Source: JAUUSJ01 sp964439395
Lineage (GTDB): Bacteria; Bacillota; Clostridia; Lachnospirales; Lachnospiraceae
Direction of reading: 5' to 3'
NCBI GenBank assembly: GCA_964439395.1
Contig: CAYTNV010000003.1
Coordinates: 62,001 to 126,000, forward strand
DNA length: 64,000 nt
Shown: positions 26,321 to 36,082 of the stretch, in pieces
Layout of the letters: the number at the start of each line of letters is the position of its first letter
Position numbering within the stretch: the stretch's first letter is position 1
Position numbers and translations under genes: made by a program
The notes under the pieces: generated by a model
What the model was told of the DNA's origin: nothing
The model's database searches: none
What the model saw: only the letters and a program-made list of their open reading frames with translations

Positions 26321-27595
26321 CTACAGCTTCTGATTCGTACTCATCGCCGTCATAGCAATAACTAATAAAAAAAGTGCTCCACAAGATAAAAGCACATTTA
26401 ATAATAATTTTCCGCTCTCCCCCGCCGCATATAAACATTGGATCAATCTTTTATCCGAGATTGGCTGAAGCAAAGCTGCCGCAATATAATAAGTTAAGAC
26501 AAATAAAATAACCTTTAAGACGGGCACAGCTAAAATAATAATCAGACAAAAAATTCCTGCCCCTCCAATACTATTTTTAATAATCACACTTGAGCCCACA
26601 ATCGTGCTTGTCACAGTTCCAAGAAGCTGTCCCGCCCCTGGAATTGCATTTAATCCCTTCTGAATCACATTCACTTTCACCGAATCGGCCGCTGGCAAAA
26701 TCATACTCTGAATGACATTTACTCCAAGAACAATACCGACAACCCCTCTTAAAGCTTGGATAGAACCTTTTTTTATGAGCTCCGTAAGTTTTGAGAAATG
26801 GTCTTCTTTTGCCATATTATTGGCGAGCTCCATAATCATATACATATAAATAAGCGGAACAATTCCTTTTAACATAACCCATTCACAAACACTAATAATA
26901 ATCATAAAAAACTCATACATTGCGAGTGATGTAGTAAGCCCTGTGGAAGCTGTAATTGCTAAGCTATACGATGGAATCAATACTTTCATAAAAGATAAAA
27001 GCTTTTCCATCACCTCACTCACAATCGAAGACATTAAAAAAAACGAACTTAAAATCATCGTAAACATTAAAAGATAGGCAGCGAAAAATCCCGTCTCTCC
27101 CACTTGCTGATTAAAAAATACATTTGAAAAATTAGAAAAAAAAGCTGCCATAATAGCAATAATCATAAGCTCTGCTATCATTTTTTGGTTTGTCCGACAT
27201 TCCTTTCCAATCTGTCTAATAACTTCCTCTGCAATATTTTCTGCCACCTTTTTTATTTCTCCTGTCATCAAATCTTTCACAATTCCTGAAAATGAGATAG
27301 AAATTTCACTCTCCTTTTCTAACTCTCTTTGTACATCAAATAGCTGATATTCCTCCTCTATATTTATTTCTTCAAGCTCTATTATTGCCGTATTTTCTGA
27401 TTCATTAAATGGATAAAATATGTTTATTGTGGATGCATTGACTTTGAAAGAAAAGAAAGAAAAAATAAATATATTTAGAAATAGAATAATAATATTAGCT
27501 ATAAATTTTATATTTATTTTATTTATAATGAAAATTTTGAAAGATTTTAAAATATTTTGCCAGTGATGAGAAAAATATAAAACTTTTATCTTCAT
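26321..27595 (-). CDS. spoIIIAE: Stage III sporulation protein AE
   Basis: SpoIIIAE is the large polytopic membrane protein of the mother-cell channel. The 424-residue protein has an N-terminal hydrophobic segment resembling a signal sequence (about 32-53), an extracytoplasmic part, and about seven further membrane segments from residue 155 on. Family blocks such as ALRGVVGIVLGVNVIQSMILPAADSVK, GLNAIPGAGQLLGTVTSTIVGSSVIIKNSIGGAG and the C-terminal LLQPISDKRLIQCL are clear. The gene starts 8 bp after spoIIIAD. Confidence 0.94.
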   Translation of the reverse strand: MKIKVLYFSHHWQNILKSFKIFIINKINIKFIANIIILFLNIFIFSFFSFKVNASTINIFYPFNESENTAIIELEEINIEEEYQLFDVQRELEKESEISISFSGIVKDLMTGEIKKVAENIAEEVIRQIGKECRTNQKMIAELMIIAIMAAFFSNFSNVFFNQQVGETGFFAAYLLMFTMILSSFFLMSSIVSEVMEKLLSFMKVLIPSYSLAITASTGLTTSLAMYEFFMIIISVCEWVMLKGIVPLIYMYMIMELANNMAKEDHFSKLTELIKKGSIQALRGVVGIVLGVNVIQSMILPAADSVKVNVIQKGLNAIPGAGQLLGTVTSTIVGSSVIIKNSIGGAGIFCLIIILAVPVLKVILFVLTYYIAAALLQPISDKRLIQCLYAAGESGKLLLNVLLSCGALFLLVIAMTAMSTNQKL

Positions 27596-27603
27596 ACTAT
27601 CAC

Positions 27604-27990
27604 CTATTCCAAAAATTTATTAATTGTCTCGAGTAACGTATTAATAATCGGCATACTGACTACTAAAATTGTCAATTTTCCGATTATTTCTACCTGTGTG
27701 GCAATCGACTGATATCCCGCATCTTTACATAAATTAGAGGAAAATTCACATACATAGGCAATCCCAATTAATTTGAGCAAGACAGCCACATAGACAGGAT
27801 TCACATTCATCAGACTTTGAATAGAGTTTAAAAATTCAACGATAACTGTCAATTTTTCTACTGCACAAAATAAAAAAAGGAGACAAAGAGCAATACTAAG
27901 GACAATACCAAACTCTGGCTTATACGTCTTTAGCTTAAGAGCAAGAAGACTTCCCACCACGCCTATTAAAGCTATGCGAATTATATCCAT
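27604..27990 (-). CDS. spoIIIAD: Stage III sporulation protein AD
   Basis: This 128-residue membrane protein of the SpoIIIA complex has four hydrophobic segments (ALIGVVGSLLALKL, FGIVLSIALCLLFLFCAV, PVYVAVLLKLIGIAYVCEF and LTILVVSMPIINTLLETI). The LLKLIGIAYVCEFSSNLCKDAGY segment is the family signature. SpoIIIAC and AD resemble each other and are thought to form a membrane subcomplex. It lies between spoIIIAC and spoIIIAE. Confidence 0.94.
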   Translation of the reverse strand: MDIIRIALIGVVGSLLALKLKTYKPEFGIVLSIALCLLFLFCAVEKLTVIVEFLNSIQSLMNVNPVYVAVLLKLIGIAYVCEFSSNLCKDAGYQSIATQVEIIGKLTILVVSMPIINTLLETINKFLE

Positions 27991-28031
27991 TTCAAAACAC
28001 CTCCGTCCTTTGCTCTTTTTACTTTCTCCTA

Positions 28032-28226
28032 TTATAAGAGAAATAATTTTTTCATACTATCAAATAAGTTCTCGATATATGGAATAACCCAAGATAAGAC
28101 AATAATTAATCCTGCCAGGCTAATCAAAAAAGACTGCTCCTCTCTCCCTGAATGCTTTAACACCTGTCCCAAAATAGTAACTAAAATTCCCACTGCTGCA
28201 ATCTTAAAAATTAATTGGACTTCCAT
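28032..28226 (-). CDS. spoIIIAC: Stage III sporulation protein AC
   Basis: This 64-residue protein with two hydrophobic helices (IFKIAAVGILVTILGQVL and FLISLAGLIIVLSWVIPYI) is the standard SpoIIIAC size and topology; the HSGREEQSFLISLAG loop is characteristic. It is the smallest component of the mother-cell channel and lies between spoIIIAB and spoIIIAD in the operon. Confidence 0.93.
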   Translation of the reverse strand: MEVQLIFKIAAVGILVTILGQVLKHSGREEQSFLISLAGLIIVLSWVIPYIENLFDSMKKLFLL

Positions 28227-28325
28227 CTCCTTCCCCCTGACATTTCTTAACTATTTATATGATTGGAACTTCGCTCCGCCTCTACTATTTACAGAAAATA
28301 TAGTAGATTCACAGCTTCTCATAAA

Positions 28326-28844
28326 TCAGATGAAAATCAATACAAGCAAAATACCAATACTAATTCCAAGACATTGATATACCTTTCCCTTTTTATAAAG
28401 TTCCTCTCTATTCTTTTTTATCTCTTCCTCAAGCTGTTCCATATAAAGCTGCAAGCTATCGATTTGACTCTTTCCATCCAAATATCCAAGACTATTTCCG
28501 AGCTGTATGAGTGCCCCCTTATCATTTTTTGCAAGCTTTGACTCACGCAGCAGCTTTTCCACTTTTTCTTCCCAAATTTCTGCCATTCCAGCTTTTCTAT
28601 TATCTAATAACTCACTCGCTATTGAACAAAAAAAATTAGAAAATGGCAGCTTCGTCCTCTTTGCAACATTCAAAAATGCTTCTGGCAGAGTAGTCTTTTT
28701 ATATCTAATTTCTCCCTCCAAAATTTGAACAATTCTTTTTAGCTCATAAAGCTGCTCCAACCTCATTTTACAAGAATTAGAAAAATAAAATCCGCCAAGA
28801 TATCCCGATAAAATTAATAAAATACAGCCAGCTATTTTGGTCAT
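28326..28844 (-). CDS. spoIIIAB: Stage III sporulation protein AB
   Basis: This 172-residue protein resembles the type II secretion F-domain family, as expected for SpoIIIAB. It has an N-terminal membrane segment (IAGCILLILSGYLGGFYF), a helical cytoplasmic region beginning LEQLYELKRIVQILEGEIRYKKTTLPEAF, and a C-terminal membrane segment (YQCLGISIGILLVLIFI). It overlaps spoIIIAA by 4 bp. It probably anchors the SpoIIIAA ATPase to the membrane. Confidence 0.94.
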   Translation of the reverse strand: MTKIAGCILLILSGYLGGFYFSNSCKMRLEQLYELKRIVQILEGEIRYKKTTLPEAFLNVAKRTKLPFSNFFCSIASELLDNRKAGMAEIWEEKVEKLLRESKLAKNDKGALIQLGNSLGYLDGKSQIDSLQLYMEQLEEEIKKNREELYKKGKVYQCLGISIGILLVLIFI

Positions 28845-29794
28845 TTCACCTTTTCCCGAAAAAGTGGATTCCCCATCGAGTCGAAAATATTTTCAATTGT
28901 CCCAACCTCTCTTTTTCCACTTAAAATAATATAGCGGTCAAACATTTTCTCATCCAAAAGCTTACGAATCACAGGCTTTTTCTTAATATCACTAATGGAT
29001 TTTCCATGTACCGTGGCAATAAGCTTACATCCACAATTTAATACATACTCAATCGATTCTAAGTCCTCTCTCGTTCCAATTTCGTCTACTGCGATTACTT
29101 TCGGCGACATAGACCGAAGAAGCATCAGCATGCCAAGAGATTTTGGACAGCAATCTAGAACATCCGTCCTCACTCCCAAATCATTTTGCGGTACGCCGTG
29201 ATAACAAGCTCCGATTTCCCCTCTCTCGTCCACAACTCCCACCGTCAATCCCTGTCTATCTTTTGTGCCATCAGACACAAGTCTTATAATATCTCGAAGC
29301 AAAGTTGTCTTTCCACAACCTGGTGGCGATATAATCATCGTGTGACAAATTTTCCCCTCATGAAAAATATATGGAAGAATTTTGTTTGCACATCCCTTCT
29401 TTTGATGAGCAAGACGTACATTTAAAAAAGAAATATGTTTTACATTTTTAATTTTATCTCCCTCCATCACAATCTTTCCAGCAAGACCAACTCGATGCCC
29501 ACCTTGAATCGTCAAAAATCCCTGTCTAATCTCATCCTCATAGGCATAGAGAGAATATTGACTCATATAATCTAATGTCTGCTCAATATCCTGTTTTGAC
29601 ACAATATATGTATTTTCCCTTTCTTTTATCATATTTCCAGAACAATCTACAAAATATTCTTGATTTTCATATAAAACTATCAATGGCTCTTCTACTCTAA
29701 GACGAATTTCTTGCAACTTATCCTTCTCTATTGTAAGACTTTGCAAAATATTTTGTATCTTCTCTGAAAAAATAAGCAGCACTTCCTCATTCAT
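28841..29794 (-). CDS. spoIIIAA: Stage III sporulation protein AA (secretion-type ATPase)
   Basis: SpoIIIAA is the cytoplasmic ATPase of the channel, related to type II/IV secretion ATPases. The 317-residue protein has YSLYAYEDEIRQGFLTIQGGHRVGLAGK (about 95-125), Walker A ISPPGCGKTTLLRDI near residue 160, VGVVDERGEIGA, VRTDVLDCCPK and the Walker B-like VIAVDEIGTREDLESI near 240. It is the first gene of the operon and is preceded by a sigma-E-type promoter. Confidence 0.95.
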   Translation of the reverse strand: MNEEVLLIFSEKIQNILQSLTIEKDKLQEIRLRVEEPLIVLYENQEYFVDCSGNMIKERENTYIVSKQDIEQTLDYMSQYSLYAYEDEIRQGFLTIQGGHRVGLAGKIVMEGDKIKNVKHISFLNVRLAHQKKGCANKILPYIFHEGKICHTMIISPPGCGKTTLLRDIIRLVSDGTKDRQGLTVGVVDERGEIGACYHGVPQNDLGVRTDVLDCCPKSLGMLMLLRSMSPKVIAVDEIGTREDLESIEYVLNCGCKLIATVHGKSISDIKKKPVIRKLLDEKMFDRYIILSGKREVGTIENIFDSMGNPLFREKVK

Positions 29795-29829
29795 AGTACT
29801 TCCCCTCTTTTCCTGTTCTCTTTACCATT

Positions 29830-29858
29830 AATATATGTTCTAGGCGGTGGATTATGAC
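29830..29858 (-). promoter_or_regulatory. Sigma-E-type promoter of the spoIIIA operon
   Basis: On the minus strand GTCATAAT (29851-29858) and CATATATT (29830-29837) are separated by 13 bp, close to the sigma-E pattern (ATATT-type -35 and CATAnnnT -10 at 13-15 bp). It ends about 35 bp before the spoIIIAA start. Sigma-E control of spoIIIA is established in Bacillus and Clostridia. Confidence 0.6.
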
Positions 29859-29946
29859 TATTATTTTGAAAATATAAAAGTATATCCGTCAGTTTCAATT
29901 TTTAAAACTAAAAAAATCAACATGAAGTTATTGCTTTTATCTATAA

Positions 29947-29999
29947 AAAAAGAACTATTGCTCCATAAATTACGTATCTATTTCGCAATAGTTCTTTTT
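29947..29999 (-). terminator. Intrinsic terminator downstream of ilvA
   Basis: Perfect 15-nt arms (29947-29961 and 29985-29999) enclose a 23-nt loop. On the minus strand a T-run follows. It lies about 110 bp after the ilvA stop. The interval 29795-30109 holds this terminator and the spoIIIA promoter; the plus-strand open frame across it has no ribosome binding site and is not a gene. Confidence 0.8.
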
Positions 30000-30109
30000 C
30001 TCTTATTTCTTATTATTTTTCATTGCTCCAATTGCACCGACAAAGAATCTTGCGGCAACTATATTCAAAATGAGAAGATATATTTTTATCTTTCATCACT
30101 AGTCTCATA

Positions 30110-31330
30110 TTAGTAAATATGCTTTGTCTCATCTAACTTTGGCGCATATCCCTCTTGCTGCAATCGATTAATAATCTTATCCTTATGCTCATGACCAAAC
30201 GCTTCCATTGTAATAATAAGCTCCACTGCACTATTTCTATTGATATTGACAAACTGGTTATGGTCAAGCTTAATTACATTTCCCTGCTCCTCAGCGATGA
30301 TTCTAGACACATTACAAAGTTCACCTGGACGGTCAGGCAAAAGAACAGATACTGTGAAAATTCTTCCTCTCTGAATTAAACCATGCTGTACGAGTGAAGC
30401 AAACGTAATAACGTCCATATTTCCACCACTTAGAATAGATACAACCTTTTTATCCTCGTTTTGTGGAATATGTTTTAGGGCTGCCACAGTTAATAAACCA
30501 GAGTTTTCTACAAGCATCTTATGATTTTCTAATACATCTAAAAATGCAACAATTAATTCCTCATCCTCAATCGTAATAATATCATCTAAATTTTTCTGTA
30601 TATAAGGAAGCAGCTGATCTCCTGGAGTTTTTACAGCAGTACCGTCTGCAATTGTATTGACTTCCTCCAGCGTTGTAACTTGTCCATTTTCAAGAGAAGC
30701 TTTCATACAAGCAGCACCTGCTGGCTCTACACCGATGACACGAATCTGTGGATTTAAAAATTTTGCAAAAGCAGAAACACCTGTTGCCAGTCCACCGCCA
30801 CCGATTGGAACTAAAATATAGTCCACTGTCGGAAGCTCTTTTACAATCTCCATTGCGATAGAACCCTGTCCCGTTGCAACATCAAGGTCGTTAAATGGAT
30901 GAATAAATGTATATCCTTTTTCTTGTTCTAATTGTCTCGCCTTCTCTGCCGCATCATCGTATACATTTCCGTATAAAACAACCTCTGCACCGAGAGCTTT
31001 TGTTCTATTTACTTTGATAAGAGGAGTTGTCGTAGGCATAACGATAGTCGCCTTCACTCCAAAAATTTTAGCTGCATAAGCAACACCTTGCGCATGATTA
31101 CCAGCAGAGGCTGTTACAAGTCCTCTTGCCTTTTCTTCCTCTGTTAAAGTACTAATTTTATAGTATGCTCCACGAATTTTATAGGCACCTGTAAGCTGTA
31201 AATTTTCTGGCTTTAAATATACACGATTTCCTGTAAGCTGTGAATAATAGTCACTTTTTACTAAGCTTGTCGGAAGGACAACTTTCTCAATTCTCTCATA
31301 AGCGTCCTCAAATTTTTTCATTGTCAACAT
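30110..31330 (-). CDS. ilvA: Threonine ammonia-lyase
   Basis: This PLP enzyme deaminates threonine to 2-oxobutyrate for isoleucine synthesis or threonine breakdown. The 406-residue protein has the PLP-Lys motif LTGAYKIRGAYYK near residue 50, SAGNHAQGVAYAA near residue 75, the phosphate-binding GGGGLATG near residue 180 and SGGNMD near 310. An ACT-like regulatory domain follows (RIFTVSVLLPDRPGEL, about 327-400). This layout is the TdcB/IlvA single-ACT form. Another ATG three codons in is equally possible. It starts 3 bp after ftsY ends, so it is probably co-transcribed with ftsY. Confidence 0.93.
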   Translation of the reverse strand: MLTMKKFEDAYERIEKVVLPTSLVKSDYYSQLTGNRVYLKPENLQLTGAYKIRGAYYKISTLTEEEKARGLVTASAGNHAQGVAYAAKIFGVKATIVMPTTTPLIKVNRTKALGAEVVLYGNVYDDAAEKARQLEQEKGYTFIHPFNDLDVATGQGSIAMEIVKELPTVDYILVPIGGGGLATGVSAFAKFLNPQIRVIGVEPAGAACMKASLENGQVTTLEEVNTIADGTAVKTPGDQLLPYIQKNLDDIITIEDEELIVAFLDVLENHKMLVENSGLLTVAALKHIPQNEDKKVVSILSGGNMDVITFASLVQHGLIQRGRIFTVSVLLPDRPGELCNVSRIIAEEQGNVIKLDHNQFVNINRNSAVELIITMEAFGHEHKDKIINRLQQEGYAPKLDETKHIY

Positions 31331-31332
31331 TT

Positions 31333-32274
31333 CTAGTCCATCTTCCTTTCAAACAATGCATTTACAAATGCATCAGAATCAAATTTTTGTAAGTCATCTA
31401 TTTTTTCTCCAATTCCAATATATTTTACTGGAATTCCAAGCTCTGATTGAATAGCGATTGCGATGCCGCCCTTAGCAGTTCCATCTAATTTTGTCAAAAT
31501 AATTCCAGAAATATCTGCCACTTCTTTAAACTGTTTTGCCTGTGCAAGAGCATTCTGTCCTGTCGTACCGTCAAGTACAATCAATGTCTCTTTATATGCA
31601 TCGCTATATTCTTTCTCAATAATACGATTGATTTTATTAAGCTCCGCCATCAAATTTTTCTTATTGTGAAGACGTCCCGCCGTATCACAAAGAAGGACAT
31701 CCACATTTCTTGACTTCGCTGCCTGAATTGCATCATAAACAACCGCTGCGGGGTCAGAACCCGCATTTTGAGCAATAACATCTACACCTGCTCTATGTGA
31801 CCATTCAGTTAATTGTTCAATTGCCGCCGCACGAAATGTATCTGCTGCCGCAAGCATAACCTTTTTATTTTGGTCCTTTAAGAGGGCGGCCATCTTGCCA
31901 ATTGAAGTTGTCTTACCAACACCATTTACACCGATAACAAGCACAACCGATTTTCTATTCTCAAATTCATAGGCAGTATCCTCAACTTTCATCTGGTCTT
32001 TAATAATATTAATCAATAATTCTCGGCATTCCGATGGCTCTTTTATTTTTTGTTCTCTCACTTGCTCCTTCAAATTATCAATAATATTCATTGTCGTATC
32101 GATACCGATATCGCCCATAATCAAAGTTTCCTCTAATTCTTCATAAAAATCATCATCAATTGCAGAAAATCCGCTAAAAAGAGAGTCAATTCCTGCCACG
32201 ATATTATCTCTTGTCTTTGTAAGTCCTTGAATCAATCTCTTAAAAAATCCAGGCTTCTTTCCTTGTTCTTCCAT
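31333..32274 (-). CDS. ftsY: Signal recognition particle receptor FtsY
   Basis: FtsY is the membrane-associated GTPase that receives SRP-ribosome complexes. The 313-residue protein lacks the long acidic A domain and is essentially the NG domain: helical N region (1-100), G1 VIGVNGVGKTTSIGKMA near residue 115, the DTFRAAAIEQL insertion box, G3 DTAGRLHNKKNLMAEL, G4 TKLDGTAKGG and the C-terminal GIGEKIDDLQKFD. It lies downstream of smc, the conserved smc-ftsY pair, though a 246-bp spacer separates them. The usual partner ffh is not next to it. Confidence 0.95.
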   Translation of the reverse strand: MEEQGKKPGFFKRLIQGLTKTRDNIVAGIDSLFSGFSAIDDDFYEELEETLIMGDIGIDTTMNIIDNLKEQVREQKIKEPSECRELLINIIKDQMKVEDTAYEFENRKSVVLVIGVNGVGKTTSIGKMAALLKDQNKKVMLAAADTFRAAAIEQLTEWSHRAGVDVIAQNAGSDPAAVVYDAIQAAKSRNVDVLLCDTAGRLHNKKNLMAELNKINRIIEKEYSDAYKETLIVLDGTTGQNALAQAKQFKEVADISGIILTKLDGTAKGGIAIAIQSELGIPVKYIGIGEKIDDLQKFDSDAFVNALFERKMD

Positions 32275-32520
32275 ATTTTTCCTCCTTTTTCTTCTTTTCT
32301 TTTATCGAACCATTGAGATATTTTTTATCTTACCTATACAATACTACACCAAACTATTTCATCACACAACTATTATTTTATATTCAAAACGCCTTCCTAT
32401 CATAAATATCGCATATCATTTTCATAGTGTTTAACCAATACACGTTCAGGAGGTCTTGGAACTTTCCTGGTCTCTCGACGTCCCTCCCCACATCATATCT
32501 ACAATAAAATAATGCCAAAC

Positions 32521-35500
32521 TTAATTCAAATCCTCCTCAATCAAATCGACAGAAATAAGTGTAGATACCCCTTTTTCCTGCATCGTAATTCCATATAAAA
32601 TATCTGCCGCAAGCATAGTCCCTCTTCGATGTGTAATAACAATAAACTGTGTATGCTCAGTAAGTTTATGCAAATACTGACTAAAGCGGTCTACATTTGA
32701 GTCATCGAGCGCCGCCTCAATCTCATCTAAAAGACAAAAAGGAGACGGCTTTAAATTCTGAATTGCAAATAAGAGGGCAATGGCAGTAAGTGCTTTTTCT
32801 CCTCCAGAAAGCTGCATCATATTTTGCAATTTCTTTCCAGGAGGCTGTGCGATAATTTGAATGCCAGATTGAAGTACATCTGTATCGTCTAAAAGCTCCA
32901 GCGTTCCCTTTCCACCGCCAAATAGCTCTCGAAATACTATATGGAACATCTCTTTAATCTGCCCAAATTTCTCCTGAAATTGCTTTCTCATAGAGACGTC
33001 AAGCTCTCTAATAATTCCAACTAAATTTGCCTCCGCTTTTCTAATATCTTCATACTGATTTTTCAAAAATTCATACCGTTTCGATACTTCTTCATACTCC
33101 TCTACCGCATTAATATTTACATTCCCAAGCTCTTTTATCTGCTTCTTAATGAGTGAAATCTCATTTTTCATTGCAGTATAGCTCATCTCATTTTCTAGTT
33201 TCATTTTCGAAGCTTGTCCTGGAGTGAGTTCATAGCTCTCCCATAAATATTCCTTTAAATCAGTAATGGTTTGAACAATTTTCTCCAATGTATTTTTCAG
33301 ACGATATTCTTCCTTATCAAGACGCATATCCTGTGCGCTAAATTCCTCTCTCTCTTTAAAAAACTGCTTTTGTTTTTTAAATAGAATATGTTTCTCCTCA
33401 TTTTTTTCTCGCAAAATTTTATCCTGTCCGTCAATATCTTTTTGCAAAATTCCAATTCGTCTTTGAATATCCTCTATCTTATCGAGAAGTAATCCTCTCT
33501 CCTTTTGCATCTCAGTCGCAAAATTTCCCTGCTCCTTGGCATCTTTTTTTTCTCTCTCTATCTCCTCTTCCAATTTTTGCAAATTTTCTTGCATAAATTC
33601 CTGTCTCTGAGAGATGGACTGATATTCTAGCTGAAGAGAAATAAGCAGATCCTCTGTCTGCTTTTTCTGTTCTTTAGCATCTCTTATCTTATCCTCAATA
33701 TTTTCAATCTTATCAAGCGACTGTTCTTTTACTCCTTCCACTCCTTGATGGTTTTTTTGGAGTTCTTCTTGGTCTTTTTGTAAAATAGCAAGCTGCTCTA
33801 ATAATTTTGCCTGTTCTTTTTGAAGGCTTAATTTCTGCTTTTCATTCACCCCCAAAGACTCTCTTAATTGTTCTATCCGAAGACGAAGCTCATTATTTTC
33901 CAACTTCTTACTCTGCTCGGTCTTAGCAATCACTTTTTCTTTAGCAGACAGCTCCTTATATTCCTCCTCTAAAGACTGCTGCCTTAATTTTGCCTGTTCT
34001 AGCTCAAGCTTTGTCTTTTTCACTGTATCAGAAAGCTTTGTCATCTCTCTTCTTCGCCCAAGAAGATTACTGCTATTTTTAAAGGCTCCACCTGTCATAG
34101 CTCCGCCAGGATTTAGCGATTCTCCCTCTAGCGTTACAATTCTAAGAGAATGTTCATATTTTTTCTCAATCGCAATAGCATGGTCAATATGATCTACCAC
34201 AACAATTTTTCCAAGCAAATATTGAGCCAAATTTTTATATTTCTCATCTACTTGAATTAACTCACTCGCCACACCGATAACTCCAGCTTCCAAAAGTATA
34301 TCTTCTCTCATTGAGTAACCTTTTTTCTTCATACTAGTAAGAGGCAAAAAAGTCGCACGACCATAACGATTTTTCTTTAAATACTCAATCATTTCCTTAG
34401 CCGTTCTCTCATTATCGGTGACAATATTTTGAATACTTCCGCCAAGAGCAATTTCAATCGCAACCTCATATTTTTGCTCCACCTGAATAATATCAGCCAC
34501 AACACCGATAATCCCTGATGTCTTTGCTTTTCTCTCCATAACACGGCGAATACTATTTCCGTATCCCTCGTATCTTTCCGTCATATTTTTTAATGTCTCT
34601 AATTTAGACCTTATAATTTGAATCTCACTCATTAATTTTTGCACTGAGCGCTCATTCGTTTCCCTGAAATTTTGATTATTTTTTAATTTTTCTCTAAGAG
34701 TAATGCATTCTCTGCTCGCTTTTTCTTCCTCTGCCCTACTCTCCCTATAAGACTTTTCTCTCTGAGCTAGATTCTTTCTTTGCTCCTCTTCATCTTTCTT
34801 TAAAGTAAGAAGATTTTGATTTAGGCTCGTCTTTTGGTAATTAATCTGCTCAATCATTGCCTCGTAACGACTTACCTTTTCCTTTACAGAGCTTTGCTCC
34901 TCCAAAAGATCATCGACTTTTTTTCGCTCACTATCTCTTCGCTCTTCTAAACTTTTTAATGCATTCTCTTGCCCTTCTTGTTCTTTTGTCGCCTTCTCTT
35001 GCTCTTCTTGCTTTTTTTCTATCTGCATACTAAGACATATAAGTTCTTCCTCTGTCTCACTCTTTGTCTGTTCTTTTTGCTTAATACTCTTCTCTAATCT
35101 CTTTTGACCGAGTAAAAGCTGCTCTACTCTCATATCAAGAGCTCGAATTTGTTCCTCGAATACATTTTTTTGCCCATCCATTCTCTCTTTTGAGAGCTTC
35201 TGGGTATTTAATGTATGACTTATTTCTTCAATTTCTCTCTCAAACTGCTCAAGCTCTTTTTCTACCTTTTCATATTCAAGCTTTGCTTTTTCTAAATCAT
35301 TTCTCGTTTTCTCCAGGTCAGCCCTCACAATTTCTAAGTTTTTCTCTACTTCTTGTCTCTCTTTTGTTTTTCTTTGATTCTCCAAGAAAAAATAATTTGC
35401 CTCAAGAAGCATCAGACGGTCTCGATGAAGCAAATATTGCTTTGCCTTCTTAGCCTGCTTTGATAAAGGTCCCACCTGTTTTTCAAGCTCCGATAAAATA

Positions 35501-36078
35501 TCATTAACACGGCTTAAATTTTGTCTCTCTATATCGAGAGATTTCTCAGTCTCTGCTTTATTTTTCTTATACTTTACAATACCTGCCGCCTCGTCAAAGA
35601 GCTCTCTTCTATCTTCCGGCTTTCCACTCAAAATCTTATCAATCTGACCTTGACCAATAATAGAGTAACCTTCCTTTCCGATACCTGTGTCAAAAAATAG
35701 CTCATGAATATCTCTTAAACGGCAAGAGACTCCGTTTAATAAATATTCACTCTCACCTGAACGATACACTCTTCTTGCCACAGTTACTTCCTTATAGGAA
35801 ATCGGAAGCTTTCCGTCTGAATTGTCCAGCGTGATGGCAACATATGCCGAACCTAAAGGTTTCCTATTCTCGGTACCGGAAAAAATAACGTCCTCCATCT
35901 TCGAGCCGCGAAGCTGCTTTGCACTTTGCTCTCCAAGAACCCAGCGAACAGCATCCGCCACGTTACTCTTTCCACTGCCGTTAGGTCCGACAATACCTGT
36001 GATTCCATGTCGAAAATCAAAAATGATCTTATTTGCAAAGGACTTAAATCCATATACTTCAATTGATTTTAAATACAT
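32521..36078 (-). CDS. smc: Chromosome partition protein SMC
   Basis: SMC is the condensin ATPase that organises and segregates the chromosome together with ScpA and ScpB. The 1185-residue length is standard. Walker A GPNGSGKSNVADAVRWVLG lies near residue 32, a long coiled coil follows (about 165-500), then the hinge (about 515-660, with GVVADIIQVEQKYEVAIEIALGG), the second coil, and the C-terminal signature QLSGGEKALTAIALLFAI with Walker B FCLLDEIEAALDDSN. It is 4 bp after rnc, a common Firmicute arrangement. Confidence 0.96.
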   Translation of the reverse strand: MYLKSIEVYGFKSFANKIIFDFRHGITGIVGPNGSGKSNVADAVRWVLGEQSAKQLRGSKMEDVIFSGTENRKPLGSAYVAITLDNSDGKLPISYKEVTVARRVYRSGESEYLLNGVSCRLRDIHELFFDTGIGKEGYSIIGQGQIDKILSGKPEDRRELFDEAAGIVKYKKNKAETEKSLDIERQNLSRVNDILSELEKQVGPLSKQAKKAKQYLLHRDRLMLLEANYFFLENQRKTKERQEVEKNLEIVRADLEKTRNDLEKAKLEYEKVEKELEQFEREIEEISHTLNTQKLSKERMDGQKNVFEEQIRALDMRVEQLLLGQKRLEKSIKQKEQTKSETEEELICLSMQIEKKQEEQEKATKEQEGQENALKSLEERRDSERKKVDDLLEEQSSVKEKVSRYEAMIEQINYQKTSLNQNLLTLKKDEEEQRKNLAQREKSYRESRAEEEKASRECITLREKLKNNQNFRETNERSVQKLMSEIQIIRSKLETLKNMTERYEGYGNSIRRVMERKAKTSGIIGVVADIIQVEQKYEVAIEIALGGSIQNIVTDNERTAKEMIEYLKKNRYGRATFLPLTSMKKKGYSMREDILLEAGVIGVASELIQVDEKYKNLAQYLLGKIVVVDHIDHAIAIEKKYEHSLRIVTLEGESLNPGGAMTGGAFKNSSNLLGRRREMTKLSDTVKKTKLELEQAKLRQQSLEEEYKELSAKEKVIAKTEQSKKLENNELRLRIEQLRESLGVNEKQKLSLQKEQAKLLEQLAILQKDQEELQKNHQGVEGVKEQSLDKIENIEDKIRDAKEQKKQTEDLLISLQLEYQSISQRQEFMQENLQKLEEEIEREKKDAKEQGNFATEMQKERGLLLDKIEDIQRRIGILQKDIDGQDKILREKNEEKHILFKKQKQFFKEREEFSAQDMRLDKEEYRLKNTLEKIVQTITDLKEYLWESYELTPGQASKMKLENEMSYTAMKNEISLIKKQIKELGNVNINAVEEYEEVSKRYEFLKNQYEDIRKAEANLVGIIRELDVSMRKQFQEKFGQIKEMFHIVFRELFGGGKGTLELLDDTDVLQSGIQIIAQPPGKKLQNMMQLSGGEKALTAIALLFAIQNLKPSPFCLLDEIEAALDDSNVDRFSQYLHKLTEHTQFIVITHRRGTMLAADILYGITMQEKGVSTLISVDLIEEDLN

Positions 36079-36082
36079 TATT

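Noticed and set aside
29847..30113. 88-residue plus-strand open frame between spoIIIAA and ilvA
   Set aside because: No ribosome binding site, and it runs across a perfect transcription terminator; composition is that of A+T-rich spacer.
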